Part shown: positions 51,308 to 59,616 of the stretch, one piece after another
Layout: each line of letters opens with the position of its first letter
Position numbering within the stretch: the stretch's first letter is position 1
Assembly (NCBI GenBank): GCA_045591925.1
Contig: JAZNTW010000095.1
Span: 1 to 64,000, forward strand
DNA: 64,000 nt
DNA from: Firm-04 sp045591925
GTDB taxonomy: Bacteria; Bacillota; Clostridia; Oscillospirales; Ruminococcaceae
Direction of reading: 5' to 3'
Position numbers and translations under genes: made by a program
Notes under the pieces: generated by a model
Seen by the model: only the letters and a program-made list of their open reading frames with translations
Database searches by the model: none
What the model was told of the DNA's origin: nothing

Positions 51308-52146
51308 GCATGAAGCACGGCATTCTGCTCTATACGCCGGATGACGCTGCGCGGAATCAATGGTTTATCGAACAGCTATGTCAGTATGCAGAGTCGGAGG
51401 GATTGTCTCTCCGGCTCTGTTTGACTGATAAGCGCAATCCGCCGGAACTTCTCGAAAAGGAAACAGAGTTCCTCGTGAATCGCAGCCGCGTTTACAGCTA
51501 CAGCGTCTATGCAGAGGAAGTCATGCGTCTCCCCTGCTTCAACAGTGCGCGAGTCACAGGTATCACCAATGATAAATACAAGACATACGCACTCATGTCT
51601 GGCGAATATGGCATCCCGATGACAGAAACATGGCAGTGCGGCATAAACACGCCGTTCCCTGCGCTGACGTTTCCGCTCGTTGCAAAACCGGCAGACGGTC
51701 ACGGCGGCGAAGGTGTTGCATGGATCGAAAACGCAGATGCACTCAAACAATACGCCTCGGATTTCCGTGCCGCACACCCCGAACCGACCCATCCGTTTAT
51801 CGTGCAGAAGCCGGTCGTGACCGGATGGGATGTGCGGCTCTATATTCTCGGCGGTGAAATCTATTCGGCTGTTCTGCGTACCTCAGAATCCGATTTCCGC
51901 AGTAATTTCTCACTCGGCGGAAAGGCACAGATCATCACACCGGATGCGGAAATGCGTTCACTTGTGCAGCAAATCCAAGCGGTCATGCCACTCGATTTCG
52001 CAGGGGTTGATCTGCTGCGGCATCCGGAGGGCGGCTATATCCTCGGAGAAATTGAAGACGCAGTCGGCTGCCGGATGCTCTATCAGCTCACGAATCTGAA
52101 TCCTGCACAGGATTATATTCGGTATATTTGCCGCTGTCTGTCCTGA
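51304..52146 (+). CDS. Second ATP-grasp ligase, coupled to the first
   Basis: 280 residues. The ATG lies within the stop codon of the upstream gene (ATGA overlap). Core motifs: DKYKTYALMSGEYGIPMTETW, FPLVAKPADGHGGEGVAW, VTGWDVRLYILGGEI, and DFAGVDLLRHPEGGYILGEIEDAVG. Glu-x-Glu replaces the usual Glu-x-Asn at the metal site. Only distant to the first ligase, so not a recent duplicate. The pair probably acts stepwise on one product. Its 3' end overlaps a convergent gene by 59 bp. Confidence 0.82.
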   Translation: MSMKHGILLYTPDDAARNQWFIEQLCQYAESEGLSLRLCLTDKRNPPELLEKETEFLVNRSRVYSYSVYAEEVMRLPCFNSARVTGITNDKYKTYALMSGEYGIPMTETWQCGINTPFPALTFPLVAKPADGHGGEGVAWIENADALKQYASDFRAAHPEPTHPFIVQKPVVTGWDVRLYILGGEIYSAVLRTSESDFRSNFSLGGKAQIITPDAEMRSLVQQIQAVMPLDFAGVDLLRHPEGGYILGEIEDAVGCRMLYQLTNLNPAQDYIRYICRCLS

Positions 52147-52960
52147 TTCTCTCAGCCATATCCGCTACGATTACCTCGTAACGATAGCTGCCTCCATGTG
52201 CCGTCGGATACAGTTTAGCATCCCATTGATGCGTCAGACGCATTGCATTGTCATCACAAAGAAAATAAGTATGCGCCGGAACTGCACCCGTGTCATTCCA
52301 TGTGCAGTCGATATGATACCATACACCGAAAAGCTGCACCAGATTCCACGCATGAGCTTCCGATTCACCATTTGCATCAACCGCTTTCCCTGTTACAATC
52401 ATCGTCGGTATTTCGGCATATTCCATCAGCAGTGCAAATGCCTCCGCATAGCCGTCACAAGCCGCGCGATGCGACAGCAAGGCACCGATTGCACTGTGAC
52501 AATCCAATGAATCGTTTGTATAGGTACAGGTGCGACAGATAAAATCATGCGCGAGCAAAACCCGTACCGCGTCCGATTCCCCGACATATGCAAGCGACCA
52601 TTGCTTTGCGATATTCTCCAGCATTCGCTTATCCTGCCGCAGCGCGTCCTGCGGTTTTCCGTAATAAGCCTGTACCGTCAAGTAATCTCCCGTCCGACGC
52701 CATGTCACGCTTTGCAGCATCGTCCGCGCGAGCATTCGCGACTGTACCGCACTCCGAATCCACACATCCGGATGATATGCTGCATCATCGTTCACGGAAA
52801 GCCGGACTGCCATATCTGTTTTCAGAAGCATCTCGGTCAGTGCAGCACTGTCTGCCGCAGAAACCAGTTCCGGATACGCATTCTCATTTTGAGCATCTGC
52901 TGCACAGCCCGTATGCAGAAGCATCATCATCAAACAAAATAATAACGCCAAACACTGCAT
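52088..52960 (-). CDS. Transglutaminase-like domain lipoprotein
   Basis: 290 residues from the ATG at 52960 (run of seven G as ribosome site). Lipobox LLHTGC. A helical spacer leads to a transglutaminase-like core with Cys in HRAACDGYAEAFALLMEY, His in EAHAWNLVQ and Asp in HIDCTWND. Such bacterial proteins are usually cysteine proteases or crosslinkers at the outer membrane face. It runs toward the ATP-grasp gene and shares 59 bp with its end. The extension to a GTG at 53017 is not needed. Confidence 0.85.
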   Translation of the reverse strand: MQCLALLFCLMMMLLHTGCAADAQNENAYPELVSAADSAALTEMLLKTDMAVRLSVNDDAAYHPDVWIRSAVQSRMLARTMLQSVTWRRTGDYLTVQAYYGKPQDALRQDKRMLENIAKQWSLAYVGESDAVRVLLAHDFICRTCTYTNDSLDCHSAIGALLSHRAACDGYAEAFALLMEYAEIPTMIVTGKAVDANGESEAHAWNLVQLFGVWYHIDCTWNDTGAVPAHTYFLCDDNAMRLTHQWDAKLYPTAHGGSYRYEVIVADMAERIRTDSGKYTEYNPVQDSDS

Positions 52961-53093
52961 AGACATCCCCCCCGATTTTATCTCTATGCGGGAAATACTC
53001 CGAAAATGCCGCGTCACAATCCGTCAGATTGGTGAAAAAAATGTAAAACATACAAAATGATTTGTGCAATGGTTCTTTTTTTGCCGTTTCCTA

Positions 53094-53122
53094 TTGCCAA
53101 AACGATGAAAATAGTGTAAAAT
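53094..53122 (+). promoter_or_regulatory. Promoter of efp
   Basis: TTGCCA (53094-53099), 17-base spacer, TAAAAT (53117-53122). Confidence 0.6.
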
Positions 53123-53174
53123 AACGGTATATGGAATGGGTATCTACATTCACACTTTCTTGGAGGTTATTTAC

Positions 53175-53732
53175 ATGATTTCAGCAGGCGATTTTCGTAA
53201 CGGCATGACATTTGAAATGGATGGTCAGGTCGTTCAGGTTATTGAATTCCAGCACGTTAAGCCGGGTAAGGGCGCAGCTTTTGTCCGCACAAAGTATAAA
53301 AACGTCATTACCGGCTCCGTGGTTGAAACCTCTTTCAACCCGACCGCAAAGTTCCCGACCGCTTTTGTTGAGCGCAAGGATATGCAGTACAGCTACAATG
53401 ACGGCGATCTGTACTACTTCATGGATATGGAATCCTATGAGCAGGTTCCGATCAGCAAGGATGTTATCGGCAACGCACTCGATTTCGTAAAGGAAGAGGA
53501 AGTTGTCAAGGTTCTGTCCTATAAGGGCAATGTTTTCGGTATCGAGCCGCCGTTCTTTGTCGAGCTGGCTATCACCTCGACCGAGCCGGGCGTAAAGGGC
53601 AACACCGCTACCAATGCTACCAAGCCGGCTGTTGTTGAGACTGGTGCAGAAATCCGCGTTCCGCTCTTCATCAACGAGGGCGACCGTATCCGCATTGATA
53701 CTCGTACACGCGAGTACATGGAGCGCGCATAA
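53175..53732 (+). CDS. efp: Translation elongation factor P
   Basis: 185 residues, three beta-barrel domains. It relieves ribosome stalling at polyproline. Lys32 in HVKPGKGAAFV is the tip residue that is modified in some bacteria; the surrounding loop fits this. C-terminal RIRIDTRTREYMERA is the family end. Ribosome site GGAGG. Probably co-transcribed with the acidic protein that follows. Confidence 0.96.
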   Translation: MISAGDFRNGMTFEMDGQVVQVIEFQHVKPGKGAAFVRTKYKNVITGSVVETSFNPTAKFPTAFVERKDMQYSYNDGDLYYFMDMESYEQVPISKDVIGNALDFVKEEEVVKVLSYKGNVFGIEPPFFVELAITSTEPGVKGNTATNATKPAVVETGAEIRVPLFINEGDRIRIDTRTREYMERA

Positions 53733-53742
53733 TTTTTCTTGA

Positions 53743-53766
53743 AGATATCCAAAATTTCGGATATCT
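53743..53766 (+). other. Hairpin between efp and the acidic gene
   Basis: 8-bp stem AGATATCC/GGATATCT with an 8-base loop and no T-run. It may trim expression of the downstream gene rather than end the transcript. Confidence 0.35.
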
Positions 53767-53806
53767 CCCTATTGTACGACACTCAAATGAAAGGAAGGAA
53801 ATCATC

Positions 53807-54382
53807 ATGAAGCTGACCGAGAAAATTGCGTATATGAAAGGTCTTTTTGACGGCATGGAGCTTGACAATTCGACCAAGGAAGGCAAAGCGATTCTGCAAA
53901 TGGCTGAGGTCATGGAGGAAATGGGCGTCTATATTGACGATTTGCAATCTCAGATCGACGAGCTGACAGAGCTGTGTGATCTGCTCGACAAGGATCTCGG
54001 TGATGTCGAAACCATTGTCTATGATATTGATGATGACGATGACGACGACGATGATGATGACGACTTTGATTTTGATGACGATGATGACGACGACGATCGC
54101 GATTTTTGCATCGGTAGAGTCCTTCCGTCTGATTACAGCGATTTAGCCTATGAGGACAGCGACGATTACAGCAATGAAATCTATGTCGTCAGCTGCCCGA
54201 GCTGCGATGAAACTGTCAATCTCACCGAGCGTGAGCTTGAAGAAGGCAGTATCGTTTGCCCGCATTGCGGAGAGTTGCTTGAATTCAATTATGATGATAT
54301 CGAGCAGGATTTCTCCGAGAGCGATTCGGCTGATGAGGACGATGAAGCTGCATCCGATGAAGATGAGGAAGACGCTGACTAA
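53807..54382 (+). CDS. CD1247-type protein with poly-Asp tract and zinc ribbon
   Basis: 191 residues. The N-terminal about 70 residues (MKLTEKIAYMKGLFDGMELD) match the CD1247 N-terminal domain, a helical hairpin found in Clostridia. Two runs of Asp (12 and 8 in a row, interrupted by FDFD) follow. A zinc ribbon with CPSC and CPHCG comes next and the tail is again acidic. About a third of the protein is Asp or Glu. Ribosome site GAAAGGAAGG. Role unknown; could bind metal or basic protein partners. Confidence 0.85.
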   Translation: MKLTEKIAYMKGLFDGMELDNSTKEGKAILQMAEVMEEMGVYIDDLQSQIDELTELCDLLDKDLGDVETIVYDIDDDDDDDDDDDDFDFDDDDDDDDRDFCIGRVLPSDYSDLAYEDSDDYSNEIYVVSCPSCDETVNLTERELEEGSIVCPHCGELLEFNYDDIEQDFSESDSADEDDEAASDEDEEDAD

Positions 54383-54412
54383 GCGTCATATCTCATAACA
54401 TTTCAGCATATT

Positions 54413-54523
54413 TGTTTCAGGGCGAGGTGTAATTCCTCACCGGCGGTGATAGTCCGCGAACCGTGTAAACGGCTGAACCGGTGAAACTCCGGTACCGACG
54501 GTATAGTCCGGATGGAAGAAACA
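54413..54523 (+). promoter_or_regulatory. FMN riboswitch (RFN element)
   Basis: The conserved RFN series is present: AGGGCGAGGTG, CCGGCGGT, AGTCCGCGA, GGTGAAACTCCGGTACCGAC, AGTCCGGATG and GAAGA. Outer stem TGTTTC/GAAACA. It binds FMN and controls the downstream riboflavin transporter gene. Confidence 0.97.
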
Positions 54524-54574
54524 GATTGTTCTCAGCATCGGCGGTTTCTACTGCTATCATACTGGTACAATCAT

Positions 54575-54608
54575 GCCCGTGGAACGCATTGTTTCACGGG
54601 CATTTTCT
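54575..54608 (+). terminator. Riboswitch expression-platform terminator
   Basis: 11-bp stem GCCCGTGGAAC/GTTTCACGGGC (one mismatch) then ATTTTCTT, between the aptamer and ribU. Premature termination when FMN is bound is inferred. Confidence 0.8.
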
Positions 54609-54651
54609 TCTGTCGGAAGCCACATATCTTCTGTCAGAAAGGATTATTTCT

Positions 54652-55326
54652 ATGAAAAAAACTGCCGCAATTTCCACCGCTGACCGCTTTTCTTCGACCA
54701 GAAAGCTCACCTTGCTTGCATTGCTGAGTGCAATCGCATTCATCACTGCAATTTCATTCCGCGTTCCCGTCATCAGCTTTCTGAAATATGAACCAAAGGA
54801 TATTTTTATTCTATTCGGCGGATTTCTGTATGGCCCGGTTGCTGCACTGATTTGCTCTGTTGTCGCCGCGGTACTCGAACTGCCGTTCAGCACGACCGGT
54901 CTGATCGGCATGATTATGAATATTTTGTCCTCTGCATCATTTGCCTGCACAGCGTCCTTTCTCTACAAAAAGCGCAAGGATATGTACAGCGCCGCCATCG
55001 GTCTTGTCTGCGGCGTTGTTGCAATGAGCGTATCCATGCTGCTCTGGAATTACGCAATTTCACCGCTGTATATGGGCGTTACCCGCGAACAAATTGTGCC
55101 AATGCTCAGCACGGTATTTTTGCCGTTCAATCTTCTGAAAGCCGGTATCAATGCTGGCTTCACACTGTTGTTCTATCGACCGTTCCTGCGCATCATGCAG
55201 CTTTGCGGATTCTCAGTCAAGGAGCATATGAGCGATAAAAAATCTTCTATCATTCTGGTTGCATCCATTGCGTTCGTTGTGCTTGCAATCTGCGTCAGCG
55301 TTGTCATATTCCTCAATCAGAAATAA
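54652..55326 (+). CDS. ribU: Riboflavin ECF-transporter substrate-binding subunit
   Basis: 224 residues, six helices. S component that captures riboflavin and works with a shared energy-coupling module (EcfAA'T, not in this window). KYEPKDIFILFGGFLYGP and LPFNLLKAGIN are family motifs. Placement after an FMN riboswitch makes riboflavin the likely substrate. The ATG at 54652 follows GAAAGGA; upstream frame runs through the riboswitch and is rejected. Its last 14 bp overlap the convergent sigK. Confidence 0.95.
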   Translation: MKKTAAISTADRFSSTRKLTLLALLSAIAFITAISFRVPVISFLKYEPKDIFILFGGFLYGPVAALICSVVAAVLELPFSTTGLIGMIMNILSSASFACTASFLYKKRKDMYSAAIGLVCGVVAMSVSMLLWNYAISPLYMGVTREQIVPMLSTVFLPFNLLKAGINAGFTLLFYRPFLRIMQLCGFSVKEHMSDKKSSIILVASIAFVVLAICVSVVIFLNQK

Positions 55327-56023
55327 TCAGTTCACAGGAGGATTGCTCATATGCCGCACGCAAGACAGATAGCGCGTGTTTTTCAATTCTCGATACATAT
55401 GAACGGCTGATTTGCAGCGATACCGCAACCTCGCGCTGCGTCTGCACCGGATATCCAAATAAGCCGTATCGGCGGACAATGACCTCCCATTCGCGATTTG
55501 TCAGCTTGGTCTGCAAAAAATGATAGAGCTGCTTTTCCTGTATAGAGCGTGCAACCTGTTCTTCCAAATCCGTGCTATCCGGCATGATATCCAGAAGCGT
55601 CAGCGCATTTCCATCTTTGTCATATTCCAAAGGGTCGTCGAAGAAGATTTCTCCGGCGCTCTTTTTTTTCGCCCGATAGTGCATCAGAATCTCATTTTCA
55701 ATACATCGGCTCGCGTATGTCGCAAACCGTGCGCCTTTTTCCTGTTTGAATGTAGACACCGCTTTGATCAGACCAAGCGTTCCAATGGAAATCAGCTCCT
55801 CCTGCTCCCGTTCCGGCGAATAAAACTTTTTTGTCATATGCGCAACAAGCCGCAGATTATGCGTAATCAGCTTTTGGCGCGCTTCCTCTGAACCCTCTGC
55901 AAGCGCAGCGAGAAGCGTCTGTTCCTCTGCGCGCGTCAATGCCGGTGGAAATACCGCAGCATGATCGACATGAAGCAGCAAGAACGTCATTTGCCCGAAT
56001 AATCCCGATAACAGTGAAAACAT
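55313..56023 (-). CDS. sigK: Sporulation sigma factor SigK
   Basis: 236 residues. Late mother-cell sigma factor. N-terminal hydrophobic pro-region (MFSLLSGLFGQMTFLLL) matches the pro-sequence cut in B. subtilis. Then region 2 (HNLRLVAHMTKKF, DLIS-like ELISIGTLGLIKAV, ARFATYASRCIENEILMHYRAKKK) and region 4 (EVIVRRYGLFG, SRSYVSRIEKHAL). The frame is intact, with no skin-type element. The ATG at 56023 follows GAGAGG; a GTG at 56032 is too close. Confidence 0.93.
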   Translation of the reverse strand: MFSLLSGLFGQMTFLLLHVDHAAVFPPALTRAEEQTLLAALAEGSEEARQKLITHNLRLVAHMTKKFYSPEREQEELISIGTLGLIKAVSTFKQEKGARFATYASRCIENEILMHYRAKKKSAGEIFFDDPLEYDKDGNALTLLDIMPDSTDLEEQVARSIQEKQLYHFLQTKLTNREWEVIVRRYGLFGYPVQTQREVAVSLQISRSYVSRIEKHALSVLRAAYEQSSCELIISD

Positions 56024-56071
56024 ATCTATCACCTCTCGAAAGTATATGCGCTGTCTGATATGCTGATTCCA

Positions 56072-56101
56072 TAAAAATACGGAGAGAAATCAATCTCTCC
56101 G
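56072..56101 (-). terminator. Terminator of the Clp ATPase gene
   Basis: 8-bp stem CGGAGAGA/TCTCTCCG with a 6-base loop, then TATTTTTA on the minus strand, before sigK. Confidence 0.75.
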
Positions 56102-56107
56102 CATCAC

Positions 56108-58366
56108 TCAGATTGCCGGAATTCGCTGTTCAATCGTCAGCGTGCCGTTTCGTACACATAGGCAATGCACGCCGCTTGCTGTCCGCAGGAGACTCTCAGC
56201 AAGCAAAGGTTCTGCCTGCTGCGTCAACGCGGTTCGAATCGCTCTAGCACCGCCATGTGCAGTGTCTGCGGCTGAAAGCAACAGCTGTTCCGCTTCATTC
56301 GTCCATGTCAAACTCGCGCCGCAGGCTGCCGCTCTGTCAGCAAGCTCCCGAAGCTGTATCTGCGCGATTTGCAGCAAATCCGTATTCGAGAGCTGCCGGA
56401 ATACAATCACCGCATCTAGTCTGTGCAGCAGCTCCGGCTTCATTGTCTTTTTCAGGACAGAACGCAGATTTTGTTCCTGCTGATCCGCTGCATCAGCCGC
56501 GTCACCAAAGCCAATCACACCCTGTTGCAAGGTTTCTGCACCGAGATTTGATGTTAATATCAGCATCGTTTCGGAAAAATCTGCACGGTTGCCCGTACTG
56601 TCCGTCAGCGTACCGTCCTCCATGATTTGCAGCAGAAGCGACAGCACATCCGGATGCGCCTTTTCCATTTCGTCAAACAAAATCACGCTGTATGGCGCGC
56701 GCCGTACCCGTTCCACAAGCGTTCCGCTCTCATCATAGCCGACATATCCCGGAGGCGCACCAATCAACCGTGCAGCATTGTGCTTCTCCATATATTCGCT
56801 CATGTCCATTCGAATCAGACTTCCGGCAAACATTTCATCCGCAATACATTTTGCAAGCTCCGTTTTGCCGATGCCGGTCGCGCCGAGGAACATAAAGGAA
56901 CCAATCGGCCGACCTGTTTTTCGCAGCCCCGAACGACTCCGGCGAATTGCCTGTGAAACTGCCGTAACCGCCGCATCCTGCCCGATAACACGCCGCCGAA
57001 GTGATTCTTCCAGATGCAGCAGACGTTCTGATTCGGATTCGGTCAAGGATTCAGTGGGGATGCCGGTCTTGACCGCAACCATATGCGCAATATCGCCCTG
57101 CCGGATTGCCGGATACTGCTCCGGATTCTCTTGCTTTTTCCATTGCAGACGCTTTGCCGCACAAGCCTCATCGAGCAAATCAAGTGCCTTATCCGGCAGC
57201 GCACGGTCATGCAGATACCGCACCGAATATTTGATCGCTGCACCAATCGCATCCTGCGAAATCTCAACAGAATGAAAATTTTCATATTGTCTGCAAAGTC
57301 CATTGAGCATTTCTGTTGCCTCTGCCGCGGTCGGCTCAACAATCCGCACAGGCTGAAACCGCCGCGCCAAAGCAGCGTCCTTTGCAATCTGTCTACGATA
57401 TTCCTCATCAGTGGTCGCACCGATGATTTGCAGCTCTCCCCTTGCAAGCCGCGGTTTCAGAATATTCGCAGCATCAATCGCGCCCTCTGCCGCACCCGTA
57501 CCGGTGATCATATGCAGCTCGTCAATAAACAGCGTAATTTCAGGATTTTTCACCGTTTCTTCAATACAGGCGCGCAAGCGTTCCTCAAAATCTCCGCGAT
57601 ATTTTGCGCCGGCAAGCAATGCCGTTAAATCCAGCGACAAAATCACGCGATTCCGAATGCTTGCAGGCACATCGCCATGCAGAATTCGCTGTGCAATGCC
57701 CTCAACGATTGCCGTTTTTCCAACGCCCGCCTGCCCTATCAACACCGGATTATTTTTATTTCGCCGCAGCATAATCTGCATGATTTGCTGCATTTCATGT
57801 TCTCTGCCAATCAATGGGTCAAATGCTTCCGCAGCAATCGGGTCTGTCAGATTTCTCGCATACTGTGCCAGAACCGGACAGGCTTTCTTGTCAAACTGCG
57901 GAAATGCGTCCTGACTTGCGGTGTTTGATGCAAGCTCCTGACCACAGGCATTGCGCAGAAGCGTCAGCGGAATCCCCATCCCACGAAGAATCGCAGATGC
58001 ACCGCAGTGTTCATCCAATAATACAGCCTGTAGCATGATCTCCGAGCTGACAAGCGGCGGTTTGCTGCTCTGCTGTGTAGCCAGTCGCTCGGCATGATGC
58101 AGCACGCGCCGAAAAGCCGGCGTACAGGCACTCTCTGCCAGACGCACAGACGCTGCCCTGCCAAGCTCATCCAGTACCGCTTGCTGAAACCGCTGCAGCG
58201 GTACACGATGCGTCCGCAGAATCGCCGCGCCGACATTGCTACCGTCTGCAAGCATCGCCAAAATCAAATGCTCTGTCCCGATAAAGCTATGGCCCAGTGC
58301 CTCTGCCTGCGTTTTGGAATGCGCGATGATCTGCCGCGCTTTTTTTGTATATGCGTCCTTCTGCAA
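56108..58366 (-). CDS. Clp protease ATPase subunit lacking the M-domain
   Basis: 752 residues. Clp_N repeats (1-145), first AAA module with Walker A GQAGVGKT (211-218), second AAA module with GATGIGKTEL and ILFDEMEKAHPDV. The region between the modules is too short for the coiled-coil M-domain of ClpC or ClpB, so it is ClpA/ClpE-like. A ClpP-docking loop of the IGF type (QQGVIGFGD) is kept, so it should pair with ClpP. TTG start at 58366 with GGAGGGG. Located between spoIIR and sigK; possible sporulation role is inference. Confidence 0.88.
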   Translation of the reverse strand: MQKDAYTKKARQIIAHSKTQAEALGHSFIGTEHLILAMLADGSNVGAAILRTHRVPLQRFQQAVLDELGRAASVRLAESACTPAFRRVLHHAERLATQQSSKPPLVSSEIMLQAVLLDEHCGASAILRGMGIPLTLLRNACGQELASNTASQDAFPQFDKKACPVLAQYARNLTDPIAAEAFDPLIGREHEMQQIMQIMLRRNKNNPVLIGQAGVGKTAIVEGIAQRILHGDVPASIRNRVILSLDLTALLAGAKYRGDFEERLRACIEETVKNPEITLFIDELHMITGTGAAEGAIDAANILKPRLARGELQIIGATTDEEYRRQIAKDAALARRFQPVRIVEPTAAEATEMLNGLCRQYENFHSVEISQDAIGAAIKYSVRYLHDRALPDKALDLLDEACAAKRLQWKKQENPEQYPAIRQGDIAHMVAVKTGIPTESLTESESERLLHLEESLRRRVIGQDAAVTAVSQAIRRSRSGLRKTGRPIGSFMFLGATGIGKTELAKCIADEMFAGSLIRMDMSEYMEKHNAARLIGAPPGYVGYDESGTLVERVRRAPYSVILFDEMEKAHPDVLSLLLQIMEDGTLTDSTGNRADFSETMLILTSNLGAETLQQGVIGFGDAADAADQQEQNLRSVLKKTMKPELLHRLDAVIVFRQLSNTDLLQIAQIQLRELADRAAACGASLTWTNEAEQLLLSAADTAHGGARAIRTALTQQAEPLLAESLLRTASGVHCLCVRNGTLTIEQRIPAI

Positions 58367-58539
58367 GTAAAACCCCTCCGATTTCGTTTGCTATACTATA
58401 TGCGCTTGCTTTCATAATTACCCTTGCAATTCTGTCACACATTTCCGGATGCAGCATATCATGAGACTAGGAAGCGGCAGCAACCGCTTCTCAAGAATAC
58501 GCACCGCGATCCGGACGCGATGCCCCGACTACATTCACA

Positions 58540-59367
58540 TTATGATAAGGAGTGCTGATTATGTGCGGTAACGATTGCAACGGAATTATGTGGATTATCA
58601 TTCTGATTCTGCTCTTCAACTGCTGCGGCGGTATCTGCGGCAACAGCTGTGGAAACAACAACAGCTGCGGCTGCAACACCGGTTGTGGCTGCTGATTCCG
58701 AAGTCGAATCTGAACCATGCTTCTGCGGAATCGCCGTCTCTCCATCCGGAGGGGCGGCTTCCGTCTGTTTTATGACATTCCGGAACCATTTTTTCACTGC
58801 ACGCGCAGTCTCCACAAATTTCAATCGCACTTCATAGCGTTCCGGATTGCGTGCCATATCATATGCGCTGTCATCGAAATGAAGCTCCGTATCCTGAGCA
58901 GCCGCAGAAATGCACATTGCCGGATACATCACACACCACCAATTCTGCCCCTCCGCTTTCCCAATCTCGACGCGCAGCGCCTGATAGGTTCCGGCAGGCA
59001 AAGTCAAGTCTCCGTATTTGCGCTCCGGAAACGCAGTCTCCTCCAAGCATACCGATACGGAATCCTGACACCCTGCTTCCCGTAAGACATTGAGCGCAGT
59101 CTGACGAATTTCCGGAAGCCGCTTCTGAATCGCCTCGCATCCACCTAAAAAATCTGTATCTGATGGAATCCATTGTTCTGCGTTTTGCAGCAATGCGTCA
59201 CGCACCAGCAGCTTTTGAAGCTGTGCAGATGTTTCGTCGCTGTCTGCAAGAATATGGAGCCGTATGACGCTGTGTTCGAGCTGCGACAGTGTTTCTGCCG
59301 TATGTCCGATATTTGCTGCCGCGACTGCCAGAAGCAGAATCAGCAGCATTTTGATTGCTTGTTTCAT
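58540..59367 (-). CDS. spoIIR: Stage II sporulation protein R, with unusual C-terminal extension
   Basis: 275 residues. Secreted forespore signal that triggers SpoIIGA to process pro-sigma-E. Signal peptide (AIKMLLILLLAVAAANIG); SVIRLHILADSDE, QKLLVRDALL and WWCVMYPAMC match SpoIIR. Conserved sequence ends near residue 200 (VKKWFRNVIKQ). The last about 75 residues are Ala/Thr/Val-rich low-complexity sequence that is mostly the reverse translation of a Cys-rich gene on the opposite strand. Typical SpoIIR ends at about 220. Confidence 0.88.
   Translation of the reverse strand: MKQAIKMLLILLLAVAAANIGHTAETLSQLEHSVIRLHILADSDETSAQLQKLLVRDALLQNAEQWIPSDTDFLGGCEAIQKRLPEIRQTALNVLREAGCQDSVSVCLEETAFPERKYGDLTLPAGTYQALRVEIGKAEGQNWWCVMYPAMCISAAAQDTELHFDDSAYDMARNPERYEVRLKFVETARAVKKWFRNVIKQTEAAPPDGETAIPQKHGSDSTSESAATTGVAAAAVVVSTAVAADTAAAVEEQNQNDNPHNSVAIVTAHNQHSLS
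58561..58695 (+). CDS. 44-residue Cys-rich peptide inside the spoIIR 3' end
   Basis: ATG at 58561 after AAGGAG with an eight-base gap, a textbook ribosome site. Sequence: short acidic start, a hydrophobic segment (IMWIIILILLFN) and ten cysteines with Gly and Asn (CCGGICGNSC, CGCNTGCGC). Ends at TGA 58695. It lies entirely antisense to the spoIIR tail. Reminiscent of small Cys-rich or YjcZ-type spore or membrane peptides, but no family is confirmed. Confidence 0.65.
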   Translation: MCGNDCNGIMWIIILILLFNCCGGICGNSCGNNNSCGCNTGCGC

Positions 59368-59403
59368 GTGAATACCCTCCGCGTTATCTCATTTTCTGAC
59401 CGC

Positions 59404-59431
59404 ATTATTGGCTGTATTTCCTTATTTATAC
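59404..59431 (-). promoter_or_regulatory. Candidate sigma-F promoter of spoIIR
   Basis: Minus-strand GTATA (59431-59427), 14-base spacer, GCCAATAAT (59412-59404), close to the sigma-F pattern (GTATA, then GGnnAnAnT). spoIIR is sigma-F dependent in B. subtilis. Weak spacing match. Confidence 0.4.
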
Positions 59432-59503
59432 AGTAACATATACAGAAAATTTCAGGTGCAGGGAGATTTCTGCACGTTCTACGAGATTTATGCGGTTTTC
59501 CTC

Positions 59504-59532
59504 TTGCTTTTTTCATGAAAATCGTGTATAAT
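59504..59532 (+). promoter_or_regulatory. Promoter of fba
   Basis: TTGCTT (59504-59509), 17-base spacer, TATAAT (59527-59532). Confidence 0.65.
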
Positions 59533-59616
59533 ATGATGTGGTGAAATGTACGAAAGTATATTTTATCCGGAATGAGCCGGAGTTCCGGCGTAATTGTATC
59601 ATAGGAGGAATATTCA

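Noticed and set aside
54030..54100. GAT/GAC microsatellite
   Set aside because: In-frame poly-Asp tract of a real protein; mixed codons.
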